Source: Dimargaris cristalligena (Eukaryota > Kickxellomycota > Dimargaritomycetes > Dimargaritales > Dimargaritaceae). Taken from it: DNA of 33,093 nucleotides. The position numbers and the translations under genes were made by a program. The notes beneath the pieces are model-generated. The model searched no databases. It was not told where the DNA came from and saw only the letters and a program-made list of their open reading frames with translations. The stretch covers positions 1 to 33,093 of the forward strand of contig JANBQC010000300.1 in the NCBI GenBank assembly GCA_027576995.1, written 5' to 3'. Below, one piece after another: positions 19,064 through 29,723 of the stretch (position 1 is its first letter; the number at the start of each line of letters is the position of its first letter).

Positions 19064-19579
19064 ATGTTTTTCGGACGTAACCTGTTTACCAGCGCTCTGT
19101 TGGCCCTGGCCGCCTCCGCGGCCGTCAGCGGACTGGAGCTGTTGACTGCCCATCTCACCTGTGCCTCGGGCATCGACGGCACGGTCAGTTTCACCGTCAT
19201 CGCCGACTACCACACCGAAGTGTCGCTGAACTTCAAGGGTCTCCACAAGGGCGAGAAGTACAACTACTTCGTGAACCAATACCCCGTGCCCGCGGGCGGG
19301 GACTGCACCAAGACGGGCGTCATGTACGACCCTTTCCTGGCATTCATGGACAAGGCGAACTACAAGTGCAAAAAGAATAAGCCGCTGCCTTGCGCCATGG
19401 GTGATTTGACCGGTCGGGCTGGTAAACCGTTGAAGGGTAAGGGTCGGGAGGGGGTCAGTGATATTGACGCTTTTGACGTCGTGTCCGATCAGGGTAAATA
19501 CCAGTTCAAGGGCCGGAGCGTGGTGCTGTTCGATGGGCAGGGCCAGCTGGTGGCCTGTGCTAACATTGTCGCTGCCTAG
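19064..19579 (+). CDS. secreted Cu/Zn-superoxide-dismutase-fold protein lacking metal ligands
   Basis: The product has 171 residues with a signal peptide of about 20-23. The rest aligns with fungal extracellular SODs: GTVSFTVIADYHTEVSLNFK (39-58), then KYNYFVNQYPVPAGGDCTKTG (65-85), YDPF, CAMGDLTGRAGKPLKG (110-125), and YQFKGRSVVLFDGQG then VACANI (146-168). In active enzymes the second block reads Y-H-V-H, the third TG-x-H-x-DP, the fourth GDLSGKHG and the last GRS-hhh-H. Here those histidines are F69, N71, M87, A119 and F156, so none of the expected copper or zinc histidines remains. The structural cysteines C81/C110 and C165, the turn GDLTG and R151 of GRS are kept. The fold is therefore probably intact while dismutase activity should be absent. 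Role unknown: a binding or wall protein is possible. Single exon, GC-rich, clear ATG after a C/T-rich leader. Confidence 0.82.
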   Translation: MFFGRNLFTSALLALAASAAVSGLELLTAHLTCASGIDGTVSFTVIADYHTEVSLNFKGLHKGEKYNYFVNQYPVPAGGDCTKTGVMYDPFLAFMDKANYKCKKNKPLPCAMGDLTGRAGKPLKGKGREGVSDIDAFDVVSDQGKYQFKGRSVVLFDGQGQLVACANIVAA

Positions 19580-20034
19580 TAGATGGTGTGGACCAGCCTA
19601 TTCTGGGGGCGCCCTGGCCCTAGCTCGCTAACGATATTACCGTATTGCCGATAAGGGATTGATTTTCTAGTGAATGGGTGCGGGGAGGTTTTTGGCGGGA
19701 GGGGTCTTTAATACCTTAATGAATTTATGTAGCTATACCTACATCCTCTCCTACCGGACCTAACATTTCAATGGCCTGTCCAGAATAAAGTATAATGACG
19801 TTTAATATCGGATATTGACGGAGTCTATTGAGGCTTTTATTGTCATGGTGACTAGAGGTTGCCATGGAAAAGTGATGAGTTGCTTGGGGCGTGTTGACAT
19901 GCCATCGTTGTCTATTCACATAGACTGACCACACTTGAAACATGCATCCATGGGATTATGTCATCCGTCAATAACAACTCTTTGGCCGGGAGGTGATATA
20001 GTTTAATGTTGATGATTGTCCATGGGAATTGGTC

Positions 20035-20062
20035 TATATATATATATTTTTATATATATATA
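20035..20062. repeat. AT hairpin with T4 loop
   Basis: Twelve nt of TA on each side of TTTT make a perfect 12-bp stem. Confidence 0.8.
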
Positions 20063-20508
20063 TTATCTGACCAAAGGACCGAGCCACGGTTATTGGCACC
20101 TGTAATCGTGGTGATCTTTTTAACTTCGATTTTAACAATGCTGATAATTAAAGTAGCAATAGAGTGGAACAAACTCCGATAGAGTCTCGTATCTCATATA
20201 TCCCCAAACCGGTTATGTGGCGGACCAGAGTTGGAGTAAGAGCCCACTGTTTTGGTGCTGATAGTAATGAATGCCCCACACCCGCCGAGTTTGTGCCACC
20301 TTCCTAATCTAATCCATTTAGCCAATCCGGTGTATTGTGAAGGAACCACCGGGTGAGTATTACATGGTTTTTCGCACCTGGTCTGATTCCCATCCACTCC
20401 GGTCCATTTCACGGAAGTCAGGCTTATTTTGCGAATAATATATATATTACGCATTCAACCTTTAGCATTCTCGGATGTCGATATGTCCCAATTCGGTGAT
20501 GTGTTTGT

Positions 20509-20536
20509 TTTCTATATATATACATATATATAGAAA
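20509..20536. repeat. 13-bp perfect inverted repeat with AC spacer
   Basis: TTTCTATATATAT and ATATATATAGAAA flank two bases. It is longer than a simple TA run because the ends include TTTC/GAAA. Confidence 0.8.
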
Positions 20537-20679
20537 GTAAAATTATTGCGTTCTATCGATTCTGGACTATGGGCCACACCGAGTCAACCTAGATTAGGCG
20601 GCTAAAATTAGCATGACATCAGCCTAGCAAGGGAATCAGTTACGGGTAATGGCCGAGATGCCCCAGCCAGAGGGTTCTA

Positions 20680-20703
20680 GTGTGTGTGTGTGTGTGTGTG
20701 TGT
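20680..20703 (+). repeat. (TG)n microsatellite
   Basis: About twelve GT dinucleotides in a row. Confidence 0.95.
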
Positions 20704-21393
20704 ATGTTTGGGGTATGGTAACCAGTGAATGGGTGGGTAAGCAGCTAATGAAAAGAGCGGCACGATTTCCCGTAAGCCAAAGGAATAGGAATGGGTTCCC
20801 CGCAATCAGTGCAGGCTGGATGATCAGCATCCTCCATGGCTGGTGGTGCATAGGTGGGGGGTGGGAAGGGTTAATGTTTCATTATTAGGGCCACTGAACC
20901 AGAATGGGTAAATATCATTTACTGGAAATGGCAGGTGGGATGAAAAGAGCCCCTCCCTCCCTCTCCTCCTTCGTTGGGGTAGACTGGCTTTAATAAACTG
21001 GTTTCGCCGTAGTTAATCCTTTTATATTGATCGAGAGACGCCGTGTCCTGTTTGATTGTTTATCCCGGAAGATTTGGATCTAAACCCTTTCCTTCTTCCA
21101 AACCGCGTGTGATATAGAGGGTGGACTATGCAGAGAAAAAGGGACCTCCGCTACCTGGAGATGTCCGTGAACCTTTTTCCCCGCTATTGATTGTTCTATT
21201 ATGTACACGCTGCGTCGGAATCATGTGGGACCACGAGAAATGCCAACAGCCGAGTCACTTCATTTGCCAGTGTCAGTGCACGCCTCACAGTCCCCCGTGT
21301 ATTGTGAATAACCGAAGGTCGGCTCGAGCGGGGAGAAAGGATTGGTGATTAAAAGAGGAGGAGAAGAGACGCCGCCCTTTGCGCTGGGCAATC

Positions 21394-21405
21394 TTAGGGT
21401 TAGGG
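21394..21405 (+). repeat. two telomere-like TTAGGG units
   Basis: TTAGGGTTAGGG followed by T. Two units are too few to call a telomere relic. Sites like this bind TTAGGG-binding factors in some fungal promoters. Confidence 0.5.
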
Positions 21406-21959
21406 TCGTTCATTTCAATCGAACGGTTTCCGAAAACTCTCGCCTTCGATTCGAACAGGTGTCAGTGAACGTGGTGTTGGTCAAGTTGGAAGCCCAGCCT
21501 CAAGTATGAATACAAAGGTTCATGACAACAAACCTACTAACCGCCTTCCACCTCTCCCACCTGTAGACCAGCCCGGGATCGCTGGTTCAATAGTGAATGT
21601 ATGATGCAGGTCCAGCGCGGCGCCGCAAAGTAGCATTGGCAGGGTGGGTTCAGAAGTGGGGGTATAGGCCACCGTATGGCAGGAGTTTAATGCCATGGCT
21701 GGTTATTGTATGCGCGGCATACAGCCAAGTCATTCGATATATGCAATGGGCGTGGCCCTTCCCCCCTCTTTCTGCCTTATATATATATATAGTGTACGCC
21801 CTGTCCCGCCCCCCACTCGTGACTCAACGAGACGACTGAGTCTGTTTAATTAGTGGTTCGTTCATTGGTTTATTATATTGGCTAGCATTGCGAGACTGTC
21901 TCCCCTCTTCCCCTCCATTCTACTGCTCGGGTCCGTTCCCATTTTATACACATTTACTC

Positions 21960-21979
21960 ATATATATATATATATATAT
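21960..21979 (+). repeat. (TA)n tract
   Basis: Twenty nt of alternating A and T in the region upstream of TPP2. Confidence 0.9.
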
Positions 21980-22554
21980 GCAACTCTCCCCATTGTGTGT
22001 GGCCCCTTCATCACCCGCTTACTTTGACCACAGTTCCCCAGCGTGTTGGAAATATACTCTATCACTCTCCGCCACACCCGTTAGGTTGATTTCCCACTTT
22101 CTACACCCGGCTTTATTTGTGGTCCCAAAAGCCTAAAAACGCCGTATATCTATCAATTACTTGGTGGTCCTCGTCATTCTTCAGTAGTTTGTCCCCTACT
22201 GCTATTCGCCGATTAGAGCTCTCCTTGTCTCCCTCCATCCCTCGAACGACTCCTCTGCCCCCTTTTCTATACTTCTCTCCTTCAAGCCCCTTTTCCTCTT
22301 CTTACTCCGCTTCCTTACTCCATTTACCCAAACTCTTTCTTCTACCCTCTGTCGTCCTTCAACGGCATCCGATATACTGTTCCTATTCTAGCTAGTTTCC
22401 TCCCGCCCTCTTCGCTGACTTTATCTGGGGTCCACGCATTCTCTCTCCCCTCCCCTCTCCCTATTGCGTTCTTTCATTCGCTAGTTTTTTTGAGACTCCG
22501 CCCCCTACTATCCCCCTTGTAAACTGCTCCCTCTAACCCAGGACACTGCCCACC

Positions 22555-25500
22555 ATGTCAGACTCACTCTCCCTACACCGGTCTAAATCCCACCCGGTTA
22601 AACCCATCCCGGAATTCCCTGTCCGGGGTATGCAGCCGAAAATGGTAAGTAGCGGCTATAATATCTATATATCGGTTGGCAAATTTATTGGCCCTGTTTC
22701 CACACTGGCCCTTTTTCTTACCCTACACTTCTGTAGTCGTCGTCACCTGGGCATCGATTCATGGATATATGCATATATATATGCTAAAACCGGGCCACTA
22801 TTGGCCACAGAGGATTATTAAGAATCGAGACAAATACTATAAGAGATCAATCGTCCCCCCTTTGCTATAAACCGCTCATTGTCGGCACCTAATTTGGAGT
22901 AGGGGAGGCCGTCGGTTAACCCCTCTGGGATGGGAGAGTAGAGCAGTCCTTTTCAGCTCATTTTCTTCGGTCGATCGATTTGGACCATCGATGCCCTTTT
23001 CCTGTGCATTTTCGCCTCGCGCTAACCCCGCCCTCCTGTCATCTTTTTTTTTTGTCTACTATCCTACCGCTTCTGTTGTTTAAACCACCTTGGCCATTCC
23101 CCCACTAATCTATCCCCTGCGCAGGAAACCCAAGCGGAGGCCTTCATGAAAAAATACCCCGAATACGACGGTAGAGGCACCGTGATTGCCATTTTGGACA
23201 CGGGTGTTGACCCGGCTGCCCATGGTCTCCAGGTAAATCATCAGCACACCTTTATTATTCTGCTTTTAATTATATGGGCTGTGGTGGATTGGCTGTCGTG
23301 GACTGGTGGGTCATTTCTGAAACCGGCGCAGCCAAGGTCCCAGGATCCTGGGACTTTGCAACTCGATGCATTGAGAGGGTGGGGGAACCTGTCAACGCTG
23401 CCTACGTGGGGAACAGATCGGGTTATCCCGGGCTCCAAGCCGCTGGGAAGATAAAAGGCCGGAGATTCGATTTGGACCCCGGTATCCCTTATAAATGGTC
23501 TGTCTCTACGATCAACTCCGATTGAAATCTGGTGCTTGTTCACTGTGTACAATCCCTGTTTGGAGTGTTGCCCTTTCCCACCGTACCTTGTATTATTAGT
23601 ATGCCCTTTTGAGGCGACGGTGCGTGGGTAACGACTCTCAGGAGTGAGGGGATTTGATCAGTTCCCTTCGGTGAACCCCCAACCATAGCCGACTACCCAC
23701 GTCCCTCATTGTCCGCCTATCTGCCTATCCACATGATGCTGGTATTTGTCATCACCCATGTCTGTTTTCCAGGGGGTAGAAACCGACGCTGCTTGTACCA
23801 TGACTGGTGGGTGGGGAGCGGCACGTCTCTCTATTCGATATCCATGGAAACGGTGTATTGTTCAAACAGCTGTTGTTCCACACGGCTGTTGCCCTGGCCG
23901 CTAGCTCTAACCCAAAGTGTTGCCATTATCGAATCATCCTTTCCGTCCACACCTTTTTAATTGGTCGCTAGGTTACAACCGATGGCAAGCCCAAGATCAT
24001 TGATATTATCGACTGTACCGGATCAGGTAAGCCACCCACTAGTTCGGCTCTAGTAGCCCTCGTCATATCTCATAGCTGGTTTTGTGCATGATAGTCCTCC
24101 CAATAAACCGAATATGAGGCCTACTGAATCCCCCATACCACCTTTATAATTACCATCTTTGGACGCGATTGACCTCGCATATCCATGTGAAACAAGGTCA
24201 CTAACCACGCATGTATGCATATATTAATATACTCTTTTTTTTTCTCTTTCTCGTTTTGCAATGCCACCCCGAACTCTTGCAGGTGATGTCATCATGGATA
24301 AGCGCGTCAAAGCAGTCTCCCGTACGACTGCCGGAAAAGAAGAACTGACCCTCCAGGGCCTCACCGGCCGCACTCTCCTGCTATCCGATCGGTGGGCCAA
24401 GGAAGGCCAGGAGTTCCGCGTGGGAATGAAGTCGTTGTACGATCTGTACCCCCCGCGTCTGGCCGACACCCTCCGGAAAGAAAGCCGCGCCCGCATGATC
24501 ATTAAAAATAATCAGCTCTTGGCCAAGGAGCAGCTGGCTCTCAACAACTGGCAGGTCGCACATCCTTCGGTTTCCAACGGGGGAGCTAAGCTGTCCGAGG
24601 AAGACGAGAAAACCCAGGCTGAGCTCCTAAAGCGGGTACAGTTGCTGCAATCTACCATGGCTGACTATGTCGACCCTGGGTGTATGATGGACTGCATCAT
24701 GTTCCTGGATGGCGAGGACTGGGCCGTCGTTTTCAACCCCGACGGGTCGGAAGATTTGCGGGGTGCTACTCCAATGCGGGACTATAAGATCAATCGGGAT
24801 TACCAGATGCTCTCCCCCAAAGACCAAATGTCCGTATCGGTCAAGATATACGACGGTGGCGATGTCCTGAGTATCGTCACCACGGCCGGCTACCACGGTA
24901 CCCACGTGGCCGCAATTGCTGCGGCGAACCACCCCGATGAACCCGAGATCAACGGAGTGGCTCCCGGTGCCCAGATCATCTCCCTGAAGATCGGTGACCA
25001 TCGGATATCCTCCATGGAGACCGGCGCCGGTGTGTCGCGCGCCGCCATGGCACTGATCCAGAACCGCTGCGATCTGGCCAATATGAGTTATGGTGAGCCT
25101 ACCACCAAGGCCGACGACGGGTACTTCGTCAATATGGTCCGGGACGAGGTCATTGGCCGCTTTGGCTGTATCTTTGTGGCTAGTGCTGGTAACGAAGGGC
25201 CCGGCCTTAGCACCACCGGCTGTCCCGGCGGTACAACCACTGATATTATCGGTGTCGGAGCATACGTGGGCCACAGCCAGATGCTGTCGGAATACAGTCT
25301 GCTGGAATACGCCCCCGAGACGCCCTTCACCTGGACCTCCCGTGGGCCTACGCCGGATGGTGACGTCGGGGTCGACATTTACGCACCCGGCAGTGCCATC
25401 ACCAGCTACCCTGCGTACACCTGTAAGCGGAGTAATCTTCTCAACGGCACTTCCATGTCATCCCCCAACTGCTGTGGGTGCATTGCACTACTGGTGTCGG

Positions 25501-28397
25501 CTCTGAAGGCTAACCAGCGCTCCTACACCCCGTACCGGGTCAAGAATGCCATCAAGAACTCGGCCAAGTCCATCGACGATCCCTTCAATGTGGGCTTTAT
25601 CCAAGTGGACGAGGCCTGGAAATACCTGGAGCAGTTCCGGGATGATTCGAGCCAGGACATTTCCTTCTGGGTCAAACTGACCAAGGGCAGTGCTCGCGGT
25701 ATCTACCTGCGGGAACCGGCTCACATGACGGCCCCCTACTACGCCACCGTCATGGTGACTCCTGGCTATATGGATCTAGAAGATCCCAACGACGAGGCCG
25801 CGGCCGAACGTCGCTTCCAGGAACAGTTCCAATTTGAGAAGCGGGTCACATTGGTCTGCTCCGCATCCTACGTTCAGATCCCTGAGTTTGTATACCTCAA
25901 TAATGGCGGCATCAGCTTCTCGGTGATGGTGGACCCTACCCAACTGACTGCGGGTCGTTTCTACTTTACGGAGGTGCTCGGCTACGATGCCAAGTGCGTG
26001 GCCCGCGGCCCGCTCTTCTCGATTCCCGTCACGATCTGTAAGCCCCAGGCGGTGGACTCGTCGGCGACCGTGGTGTTCGATAACATCACCATGAAATGTG
26101 CCCAGATTGAGCGCCGTTTCATGGAAGTCCCCGCCGGAGCCACTGGTGCCTTAATCCGGCTAGTCACGCACCATAACACCCCCAGTCCGCCGGCCCGGTT
26201 CGACCTGCACGTCACCCAACTGCGCCCCGGTCGTCGCTTCAATTTCCTCGGTCTACGGTCGGTCAATCTTTTGTTCAAGGGCAGTGCCGGGCAGGGTCAG
26301 GGGGAAGAGGATCGCATGCGGTGGCTGGTCAAATTGGCGGGCGAAGGAACCGTGGAGTTGTGCCTCAGCCAATTCTGGTCGGGTTTCGGCACCCACCAAG
26401 TATCCTTGGAAGTGGATTTCTACTCCATTACGCTAAACGGTATGTCCTCCTACATGACCGTTCCCCTTACCGTGGATGCGGGGGCCGGGATCACCCGATT
26501 CGACGTGGCCACTCCGGTTCGTCAGCAGGAAATCTACGGCGGCCATATTCGGGTGGAAAACCTGATCCGCTACTTTAAGCCCTCGGATGCGGCGATTCGC
26601 CCCCTCTCGGACGAGCGGGATCAATTGCCGGACGAGCGTCCCGTCATGGAGCTGGTCCTGACCTACCAACTTAAAGGCCTCGAATCCAACAGCTACTGGT
26701 TCTTTTTACACATGTTCTGTAATTACATGTACGACACTCCCGTGGATAACTACGCCCTCATGGTGTTTGATGTACGTAAGAAAATGATTGCCTATCAGGG
26801 TATATACCCCAAGCCCATCCACCTGAATGCCAAGGGCGATTACACTATCCGGGTCCAGGTTCGCCACCCCTCCCTAAAGGTACTGCAGGAATTGAAGGAG
26901 GTGCCCCTCAAAATGGCCATGGGTATAAGTGGCAAAATGGGCGGGTGTGGCGGTGGTTCATCCTCTACCGGTAAGGGGGGCTTAAAGCTGGTGGTGGGGT
27001 CCGGCCCGAACAGTAGACTGAACGGTAACGGTGAGGGGGGTGGTAATGTAGCTTTCTCCTCGGAGAAGGGCCAAACGACGCCGGTCAGTGTGGTCTCTTA
27101 CGGGTTTTCGACGCCTAGCGTAGCACAGCCCGGGGATATTTTGAGTGGGTACATCAGCTTCACCACTAAGTCGGGTTGTAGCGCCCAGTTCCCGGTTATA
27201 GTCACTTTGCCTCCGACATCGGCATCGGGCAGCGGAAAAACCCCCGACGATAACGGCGCCACTGATAGTTCCTCGGCCTCCACCGCCACCAAGACCGCTG
27301 GTGTTAAATCTACAACCTCATCCCCCAACTCCCCTAAACCGTCTACTGGTGCGGACCCTAATTCAACCGAACCCACCGAAGGGGAGGCTGGCAAGAAGGA
27401 CGCCGATACGCCTAGCGGCGACGGCGCATCCAATAAGGCGGCCGAGACCAAGTCGGAGGCCCAGTCCTACGAGGAGGACCTGTGGAAGCATTTGCTCCAG
27501 TGGCTGAAGAAGGCCAAGGACACTCAGCTGAGCCAGACCATCCGAGCGGAACTCGACAGTAAGTGCCCTACCTACCTACCATACTTGGAATACCAGCTGG
27601 AAAAGGCGGTTGAAGACGCCGAGGCGACCTGGGCTAAGAAGACCAAGCCGAAGTCCAATACCGAGACCGATGTCGATGCTGATGTAGATACCGAGACGAA
27701 GACCACGGATACTGAGGCCTCGGGTGCTGAGGTGAGATCAGCAGACAAGGACACCAAAGACGATCAGGAGAAAGCGCCTCCTCTCACCGACGAAGATGTC
27801 CTGCAACGAGCCCAACGGGTTATTGACGAACTCAAGCCGGCCGAGCTGAGCCAAGTGTTGCATGGTCTCAAGCCGGCCCATCCTTCCAGTTCTTTCAAGG
27901 AAGAGCAGAGTGAAGCCCGCAAGAAGTCCCAGTCGCTCATTAAGACCTACCGCACCCAAGTACAGGCCCTTCTGCGCTTAACCAACCCCAAGTACTCCAC
28001 CGTAGCGGCGGCGGCGACTACTACTGCCGAAGCGTCAACTTCCTCGAACTCCGACCAGCGGCCACCATCGTCGTCGACCTCCGGCCCCGATTACCAACAG
28101 CAGTTGAAGGACACCTATGCCGAACTCTTACGCTGGAAGGAGGACCCCTTAGCCGATACGAATGCCCTGTTCATCTTTGTGGAGATGGAGGAGCGCGCGG
28201 GACGCTATGCCACAGCCTGGGAAGCCGTCCGGAACTATTTGTCCAAGGCCACGGTCAATTCCAGCACTAGTGCTGATTTGGCGAAAGTGGAGAAGCGGTA
28301 CGTTGACTTGTTGTCGGCGGCTGGGTACGATATCTTGGCAGACCATTGCCGTAAAATTAACATGTGGCAATCGAATCCAAAATTCGCCCCCTTTTAA
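22555..28397 (+). CDS. TPP2: tripeptidyl peptidase II (subtilisin-type), four exons
   Basis: Giant cytosolic serine exopeptidase that removes tripeptides from N-termini of peptides released by the proteasome; the family assembles into large spindles. Exons are 22555-22644, 23125-23232, 23972-24026 and 24283-28397; all introns are GT-AG and phases fit, giving 1455 residues. Exon 1 supplies [10 protein letters not shown], exon 2 [20 protein letters not shown], exon 3 [14 protein letters not shown]. The catalytic residues are D55 (LDTGVDP), H289 (HGTHVA), the oxyanion asparagine N388 (SAGNEGPG) and S475 (NGTSMSSPN). A TPP2-type insert sits between D and H, and the large C-terminal part keeps EVPEGA-like ([10 protein letters not shown]) and [14 protein letters not shown] motifs. 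Animal forms have about 1250 residues; the excess comes mainly from Gly/Ser, Thr/Ser and Asp/Glu/Lys-rich low-complexity inserts after about residue 970. Three tiny exons precede one of 4.1 kb. Confidence 0.96.
23337..23354. repeat. 18-bp perfect palindrome inside TPP2 intron 2
   Basis: GTCCCAGGATCCTGGGAC is its own reverse complement. It sits in a 739-nt intron that is GC-richer than the spacers and open in several frames on both strands. Confidence 0.8.
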
Positions 28398-28554
28398 TTT
28401 GGCCTATGGCCCTGCGTAGGGAGCGACCCGGGATTAAGAATACATGGAGCGAGTAATGTTAGTTATGGAGGATCGATTAGCCAGCCTTGAGACCACGGGA
28501 GATGACCCCAGTAATCTGCTGGATCATCGATTTTTCGGTCAAATCTGACCGGCC

Positions 28555-28573
28555 TATTTATCGACTGTTGCAA
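28555..28573 (+). other. 19-nt element downstream of TPP2, identical to one downstream of MND1
   Basis: TATTTATCGACTGTTGCAA lies 158 nt after the TPP2 stop and matches 8494-8512 exactly on the same strand. Confidence 0.5.
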
Positions 28574-29007
28574 TAGCGCCTCTCCTCCTCACCCCACCCG
28601 TTGGTCTAGCCTTGTCAGTGCCGTCGTAATAGCAGTAACCGCATTATCCATCCTCTTATACTGGTATTATATTTTTCTACTAAGCCCTTTTACAGTGCCT
28701 GATCATCACTCTCGCCCACCCATCCATTTTTCATCTACGGATCACTTTGGTTTGATGGATTATTCTGCTACCCATCCTCCAATATTTGCTGATTCACCAA
28801 TGCCCCCCTCTCACTCTCACTCTCGTTCCCCATTCTCACTCTCCTTCCCCATTCCCATTATCCTATACTTAGTTACTATATAGCGCGATAGTTGTAAGTT
28901 TCTCTTTAATTGCGATTTGCGTTACCCTTGTCAGTATGAAATATAAAGCCCAATATATCCTTTATAATTCTGATTAGGGCCTTTAAGTATTATATTAGCC
29001 CCAACCA

Positions 29008-29232
29008 ATGTCTGAAAAGGAGGAGCTGCCATGTATAAAAGAGAGACCAGCAATTAGGGAGTACATCCTATGGGATAAACTGGCTGTACTACTTGAGAGT
29101 CAGAAGAACAGAGCGACGATACCCATGGTCATCTCTTTTGTTAAAGCCCATTTGGCTGAGTATTATGATCCGCGAAACCAAACAAGGACTTTCCTATCCA
29201 CAACATCCCCTTCAGTAAAGCAACTACAATAA
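29008..29232 (+). CDS. small hypothetical ORF, 74 residues
   Basis: Starts MSEKEELPCIKERPAIREY and includes a Leu/Val-rich helix-like part (DKLAVLLES, MVISFVKAHLAEYY). No domain is recognised and the codons are more AT-rich than in the genuine genes nearby. A TATA-like run precedes it within 30 nt. It may be a real small gene or a remnant, and I cannot decide. Confidence 0.2.
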   Translation: MSEKEELPCIKERPAIREYILWDKLAVLLESQKNRATIPMVISFVKAHLAEYYDPRNQTRTFLSTTSPSVKQLQ

Positions 29233-29345
29233 TGCGGGATTGGGGTATGGAGGGAGAGGGAGGGTAAGGTGAAAGCACCTCCATTTCCCCAATTTGATTT
29301 GATTTATCAGTTGGGGGGAGAGGCACCCTACAACCACTACTATTA

Positions 29346-29369
29346 ACTACTACTACTACTACTACTACT
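29346..29369 (+). repeat. (ACT)8 microsatellite
   Basis: Eight ACT units in tandem in the spacer before the carrier gene. Confidence 0.95.
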
Positions 29370-29723
29370 GTCGTCTGAGAGGTTCTTAAACCCTTCTTTC
29401 TCTCCTCCCCATTCTAACCGGACGGGCCTTTCTTTTATTAAATATATATATTTATTAATAGCGTTGTCATTCAGTATATATAATACCGTGGTGACTTGTT
29501 TCTAACCTTCCTTTACGTATTACCCTGCCCGTCCGAACCGGTTTTTGCTACCCTTGCCCACTTCGGCAATATACCTCGACCATTGCGCCTGCCCCATACC
29601 ACTACACCGTTAGGGAGTCTCTCCTGCCTATCTAGTATATATATACATATCTCCATTTACTGTAGGGGTTTCCCTCGTCCACTAACCCTTTTCCTCCTTC
29701 GCTCCCGTACCTTCCCCCCCAAA

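Larger units (their letters stand above)
19580..22554. other. long spacer between the SOD-like gene and TPP2
   Basis: No gene is supported. It carries two strong AT palindromes (20035-20062, 20509-20536), a (TG)n run, (TA)n runs at 21778-21791 and 21960-21979, a TTAGGGTTAGGG motif at 21394, and, from about 22140 to 22554, a strongly C/T-rich + strand that is probably TPP2 leader and promoter. A 75-residue + frame at 21121-21348 and a 44-residue minus-strand frame across the TTAGGG motif show no family features. Confidence 0.5.
28398..29723. other. spacer between TPP2 and the ornithine carrier gene
   Basis: Holds the TPP2 3' flank with the 19-nt element shared with MND1, two closely related CTCTCACTC-type stretches near 28810-28860, a small open frame at 29008-29232 and an (ACT)8 run. 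From about 29500 the + strand becomes C/T-rich and forms the carrier leader. Confidence 0.45.

Noticed and set aside
21121..21348. 75-residue + ORF in the spacer before TPP2
   Set aside because: No domain recognised, and no intron or promoter context that supports it.
24261..24282. ATG at 24261 as start of TPP2
   Set aside because: It lies inside intron 3. The catalytic aspartate and the N-terminal family motifs are supplied by exons 1-3.
29496..29723. N-terminal 76-residue extension of the ornithine carrier
   Set aside because: The extension lies in the C/T-rich leader and resembles no carrier N-terminus. The ATG at 29724 starts directly before the first carrier repeat.
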